Source: an uncultured Peptococcaceae bacterium (GTDB lineage Bacteria; Bacillota; Peptococcia; Peptococcales; Peptococcaceae). From it: a stretch of 8,481 nucleotides of DNA. The DNA is taken from the NCBI GenBank assembly GCA_938044045.1, contig CALIQN010000070.1:1-8481 (forward strand). The letters run 5' to 3'. Positions 7,182 through 8,481 of this stretch are shown here, one piece after another; position 1 is the stretch's first letter; each line of letters starts with the position of its first letter. A model generated the notes under the pieces. It was not told the origin of the DNA. It searched no databases and saw only the letters and a list, made by a program, of their open reading frames with translations. The position numbers and the translations under genes are program-made.

Positions 7182-8481
7182 ATGGCAAAGAAAATAGATT
7201 TAACAAAAACAGTTTTTGAGTTGGTGACAGAGTATCCAGAATTAGTTGATATTATGGCGAGCCTAGGTTTTTCAGAAATTACAAAAAAAGTCGTTTTAAA
7301 TTCTGTTGGGAAGTTAATGACGATTCCTAAGGGCGCAAAAATGAAAAACATCCCTATGACAAAGATAGTCGCCACTTTTGTAGAAAATGGCTTTGAGATT
7401 GAAGGAGAAGAGTCTCTAACAAGGTATGAAGAGGAAACGGCTCAAGCAATCCAAACAGAAGAGATACCGGAAAATCGCAAAGAACAACTAAAGAGTTATC
7501 TTAGAAGACTTGGCGATGGTGAAGATTTGGAGACTGTTCGTGCAGATTTTGCTAAAAATTTTGCTACAGTAGAGGCTTCTGAGATAATGAGTGCAGAACA
7601 AGAACTCTTAAAAGAGGGAACCCCCCTTGCAGAAGTTCAACAGCTTTGTGATGTACATTCTGCACTGTTTCATGGGGCAACCACTGAAGAAATGATAGCT
7701 GATGCAGAAAATAACACACAAATGGCAACCTTAAGTACAGTAAAGGGACATCCGCTTTACACCTTTGTAAAGGAAAATGAAGCATTATCTGCTTTAATTA
7801 CTCAGTTTAAGGCGGAAAAAAGCAAAGACATTCTTTCAGAAATTCGTGGTCTATCAATACATTATGCAAAAAAAGGCGATCTCCTTTATCCACATCTCAA
7901 AGTGAAATATGATATTTCTGGACCATCCAATGTGATGTGGACTGTAGATGATGAAATTAGAGATGAACTTTCTAAATTGGTTCAAGCAAATACACATGAT
8001 GCTGGTTGGAATGAGCGCTTAGAAACTATTTTAAAGCGTGCTGAAGAGATGATTTACAAAGAACAAAATATTCTCTTACCAATTTGTGCGACCAATTTTA
8101 CAGAGGAGGAATGGATTCGTATATATTATGATTCTAAAGATTATGCTCCTTGTTTTGGTGTAAGCAATGAAGTCTGGGAAACAGCAGAAGCCAATCCACC
8201 TCAAAAGACAATGGATTTTAATCATGAAATTGTTATGCCAGGTGGACATTTGACCCTTGAACAATTAACGGCTTTATTAAATACAATACCATTAGAAATC
8301 ACTGTCGTTGATGCTAATAATATGAATTGTTTCTTTAATGAAGGGCCAAAAGTCTTTAAACGTCCTAATATGGCAATTGATCGTGATGTTTTCTCATGTC
8401 ATCCACCTAAGGTTGAAGTGATAGTAAAATCAATTATTGAGGAATTTCGAGAAGGTGTCCGTGATAGTGTTCCGATTTGGA
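7182..8481 (+). CDS. DUF1858-DUF438-hemerythrin (HHE)-PAS multidomain protein, 3'-truncated
   Basis: The frame runs open from the ATG to the window edge (433 codons visible). Residues 4 to about 73 resemble DUF1858 (IDLTKTVFELVTEYPEL, VGKLMTIPKGAKM). Residues 97-165 are DUF438-like (RKEQLKSYLRRLGDGEDLE, EIMSAEQELLKEGTPLAEVQ, LCDVHSALFHG). An HHE hemerythrin-like region follows to about 300, with candidate metal ligands His159, His164, His190, His227, His238 and Glu294, and the family stretch VMWTVDDEIRDEL. From about residue 360 (LTLEQLTALLNTIPLEITVVD) a PAS domain begins and is cut off near its end. There is no signal peptide or membrane segment, so the protein is probably cytoplasmic. Such proteins occur in anaerobic and fermentative Bacillota; a role in sensing or handling O2, NO or redox stress is suspected from the hemerythrin and PAS parts but not shown here. 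It has its own promoter region and is separated from the purine operon by a terminator, so a functional link to purines is unlikely. Confidence 0.88.
   Translation, partial: MAKKIDLTKTVFELVTEYPELVDIMASLGFSEITKKVVLNSVGKLMTIPKGAKMKNIPMTKIVATFVENGFEIEGEESLTRYEEETAQAIQTEEIPENRKEQLKSYLRRLGDGEDLETVRADFAKNFATVEASEIMSAEQELLKEGTPLAEVQQLCDVHSALFHGATTEEMIADAENNTQMATLSTVKGHPLYTFVKENEALSALITQFKAEKSKDILSEIRGLSIHYAKKGDLLYPHLKVKYDISGPSNVMWTVDDEIRDELSKLVQANTHDAGWNERLETILKRAEEMIYKEQNILLPICATNFTEEEWIRIYYDSKDYAPCFGVSNEVWETAEANPPQKTMDFNHEIVMPGGHLTLEQLTALLNTIPLEITVVDANNMNCFFNEGPKVFKRPNMAIDRDVFSCHPPKVEVIVKSIIEEFREGVRDSVPIW

Noticed and set aside
7175..7375. 66-codon minus-strand frame opposite the start of the DUF1858 gene
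   Set aside because: Its hydrophobic look comes from the complement of Lys/Glu/Asn-rich codons on the coding strand. The plus-strand frame has a strong ribosome binding site and known domains.

Overview
The window looks like chromosome of a low-GC Gram-positive bacterium (Bacillota). The DNA is AT-rich, nearly every gene has a strong AGGAGG-type ribosome binding site, and all genes lie on the plus strand. The purine genes read like Lactobacillales or Clostridia homologues. PurL is the long single-chain type (about 1243 residues), which within Bacillota is typical of streptococci and many clostridia rather than of Bacillus. The species cannot be fixed from the sequence alone.

Positions 2-7022 are the 3' part of a de novo purine biosynthesis operon: purN (5' end cut off by the window), purH, purD and purL. 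The genes are packed tightly. purN and purH overlap by 20 bases and purH starts with GTG. The purD ribosome binding site overlaps the purH stop codon. The purL ribosome binding site lies inside the last codons of purD, with one base between the purD stop and the purL ATG. Together these genes cover GAR synthesis (PurD), GAR formylation (PurN), FGAR amidation (PurL) and the last two steps to IMP (PurH). The remaining steps (PurF, PurM, PurE/K, PurC, PurB) must be encoded elsewhere, probably partly upstream. A perfect 13-bp hairpin followed by six T residues ends the operon at 7031-7069.

Positions 7070-7181 form a short intergenic region. It holds two exact TATAAT hexamers, no good -35 element at normal spacing, and a 16-base inverted repeat, so it looks like a regulated promoter. 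It drives a gene starting at 7182 and cut by the window end. The visible 433 residues have the layout DUF1858 - DUF438 - hemerythrin-like (HHE) - PAS, a family seen mostly in anaerobic and fermentative Bacillota with a suspected but unproven role in sensing or handling O2, NO or redox stress.

Most of the window is ordinary housekeeping sequence. No mobile element, CRISPR array, tRNA or rRNA was seen. The parts most worth a second look are the regulatory dyad and the multidomain gene at the right-hand end. I found no convincing evidence of a wholly new system.
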